DNA of 15,070 nucleotides, taken from positions 1-15,070 of the forward strand of contig JBBRTW010000137.1 of the NCBI GenBank assembly GCA_038244055.1. The letters are read 5' to 3'. Position numbers and translations under genes: made by a program. Shown piece by piece: positions 14,581 through 15,070 of the stretch (within the stretch, counting starts at the first letter, position 1; the number at the start of each line of letters is the position of its first letter). Source of the DNA: DASPKW01 sp038244055 (GTDB taxonomy: Bacteria; Planctomycetota; Phycisphaerae; Tepidisphaerales; Tepidisphaeraceae). The notes beneath the pieces are model-generated. The model saw nothing but the letters and a program-made list of their open reading frames with translations, did no database searches and was not told the origin of the DNA.

Positions 14581-14629
14581 CCAAATTGTCACCGATTTCC
14601 GAAAATGATGACGAATTTGGACTTTTTTT
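14581..14629 (+). terminator. Terminator-like hairpin with seven Ts, no gene before it
   Basis: CCAAATTGTCA (14581-14591) pairs with TGACGAATTTGG (14609-14620) as 11 pairs with one bulged G, and ACTTTTTTT follows directly. The T-run and stem are right for an intrinsic terminator on the plus strand, although the stem is AT-rich. The nearest plus-strand gene is the cyclase, which ends 400 bases upstream. Confidence 0.5.
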
Positions 14630-14810
14630 GCCAGAATTGCCCATTTTGACAGGATTTTTCCTCAGAATCCACTTGCGATGCGATCCTCTCCCCCTCATAC
14701 TTCCCTCACCAAAGTCAATGCAGGTTCGGTTGGACCACATCTTTCGGTCTGTCGAATTCTGGATCCATACAACCGCCTGCCGCCGAATGCGGTACACAAT
14801 TTCGATTTCG

Positions 14811-14853
14811 AAGTCCCGGCCGTCGCGTGGGTGAGGCCGGGACTTTCTTTTTT
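14811..14853 (+). terminator. Strong intrinsic terminator, plus strand
   Basis: AAGTCCCGGCC (14811-14821) and GGCCGGGACTT (14835-14845) form a perfect 11-base stem with a 13-base loop, followed by TCTTTTTT. This is the clearest intrinsic terminator in the window. On the minus strand no T-run follows, so it acts on plus-strand transcripts. No protein gene ends near it. Confidence 0.75.
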
Positions 14854-14959
14854 CCATCGCGAACTTTCATCATTGTGCGTTTTTCCAATTTAACGCAAGA
14901 TATTTGCTTCCCCATTTCTGGAAAAGGGCGCTTGGCGGGTGTTCTTTCTCATCGACCGG

Positions 14960-14988
14960 TGGACGAGTCCCATTACGCCGACGATAAT
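14960..14988 (+). promoter_or_regulatory. Sigma-70-type promoter for the right-edge gene
   Basis: TGGACG (14960-14965, four of six to TTGACA) and GATAAT (14983-14988, five of six to TATAAT) are separated by 17 bases. Transcription would start near 14995, about 35 bases before the ATG at 15030. It lies just after the strong terminator at 14811-14853, so the gene would have its own unit. Confidence 0.5.
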
Positions 14989-15029
14989 CCGTCCACTTCG
15001 ACAGGACTTCGATTCCCCAGGACCGTCCC

Positions 15030-15070
15030 ATGAGCACTCCCAAGGCCTACTTCCAGAACATCTACGACAA
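15030..15070 (+). CDS. Start of an unidentified gene, cut by the window edge
   Basis: The ATG at 15030 is preceded by AGGA seven bases away (15019-15022) and by a good promoter. Only 13 codons are visible, reading MSTPKAYFQNIYD, then the window ends. This is too short to name a family. Confidence 0.5.
   Translation, partial: MSTPKAYFQNIYD

Larger units (their letters stand above)
14417..15029. other. 613-base mostly non-coding region with two orphan terminators and a promoter
   Basis: No convincing protein is encoded on either strand; the open frames here have no ribosome sites and no family character. GC content drops visibly from about 14500 to 14920. The region contains an inverted repeat at 14527-14565 (CGACA and TGTCG arms with inner TTTGTC/GACAAA), two plus-strand terminator-like hairpins (14581-14629 and 14811-14853), a TTGACA hexamer at 14646-14651 with no matching -10, and a promoter at 14960-14988 for the gene at the right edge. 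One or two small RNAs are a reasonable but unproven reading. Confidence 0.5.

Noticed and set aside
14646..14651. TTGACA hexamer as a promoter for an RNA ending at 14853
   Set aside because: The -35 match is perfect but no -10-like hexamer lies 15-19 bases downstream, so it was not listed as a promoter.
14498..14857. A 119-codon minus-strand frame in the right-hand gap
   Set aside because: No ribosome site, no recognisable domain, and it crosses both terminator hairpins in a low-GC stretch.

Overview
The window looks like a GC-rich planctomycete-type chromosome, perhaps Phycisphaerae-like. This rests on gene content and on the style of the intergenic repeats, not on any marker gene. The content includes PQQ-like beta-propeller lipoproteins, xylose-isomerase-like TIM-barrel 'sugar phosphate isomerase/epimerase' proteins, a DUF6807/PmoA-type secreted protein, and a CHASE2 adenylate cyclase. 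The gaps carry 'CACAGAG'-type palindromes and heptamer arrays. I see no rRNA, tRNA, CRISPR array, insertion sequence or phage gene.

Left half (1-6971), all on the minus strand. In transcription order: a FIST-domain protein; a TIM-barrel sugar isomerase/epimerase; a PaaK-type adenylate-forming CoA ligase 50 bases downstream of it; an 805-residue exported protein joining a PQQ-like propeller to a C-terminal concanavalin-like domain; and a second propeller lipoprotein whose frame is broken by TAG after 127 codons, close to the left edge. The three largest gaps each hold a different repeat: a heptamer array at 5651-5727, a palindrome at 3136-3199, and a palindrome plus 8-mer repeats at 427-555.

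Middle (7082-10957), on the plus strand. A small unrecognised gene with codon use unlike its neighbours is followed by a glucuronate-isomerase-like (UxaC/COG1904) protein, which overlaps by ATGA a 69-residue basic coiled-coil protein. Next is a second TIM-barrel isomerase, with a heptamer array and a Shine-Dalgarno-masking hairpin in front of it. Then comes a secreted DUF6807 protein. Together the two isomerases, the UxaC relative, the DUF6807 protein and the propeller proteins suggest uptake and turnover of uncommon sugars or sugar acids. No substrate can be named from sequence alone.

Right part (10958-15070). A 317-base gap with a second copy of the 3136-type palindrome and a possible sigma-28 promoter leads into a 967-residue CHASE2 membrane-bound class III adenylate cyclase with intact catalytic residues. 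A small two-helix membrane protein converges on it, leaving 10 bases between stop codons. The last 600 bases are mostly non-coding, with lower GC in their first two thirds. They hold two plus-strand terminator-like hairpins that follow no recognisable gene, then a good promoter and the first 13 codons of a gene that leaves the window.

I found no clear case for a wholly new system. The best leads are the SD-masking hairpin at 9106-9132, the orphan terminators at 14581-14853 (possible small RNA), the paired heptamer arrays ahead of the two isomerase genes, and the in-frame TAG in the propeller gene.
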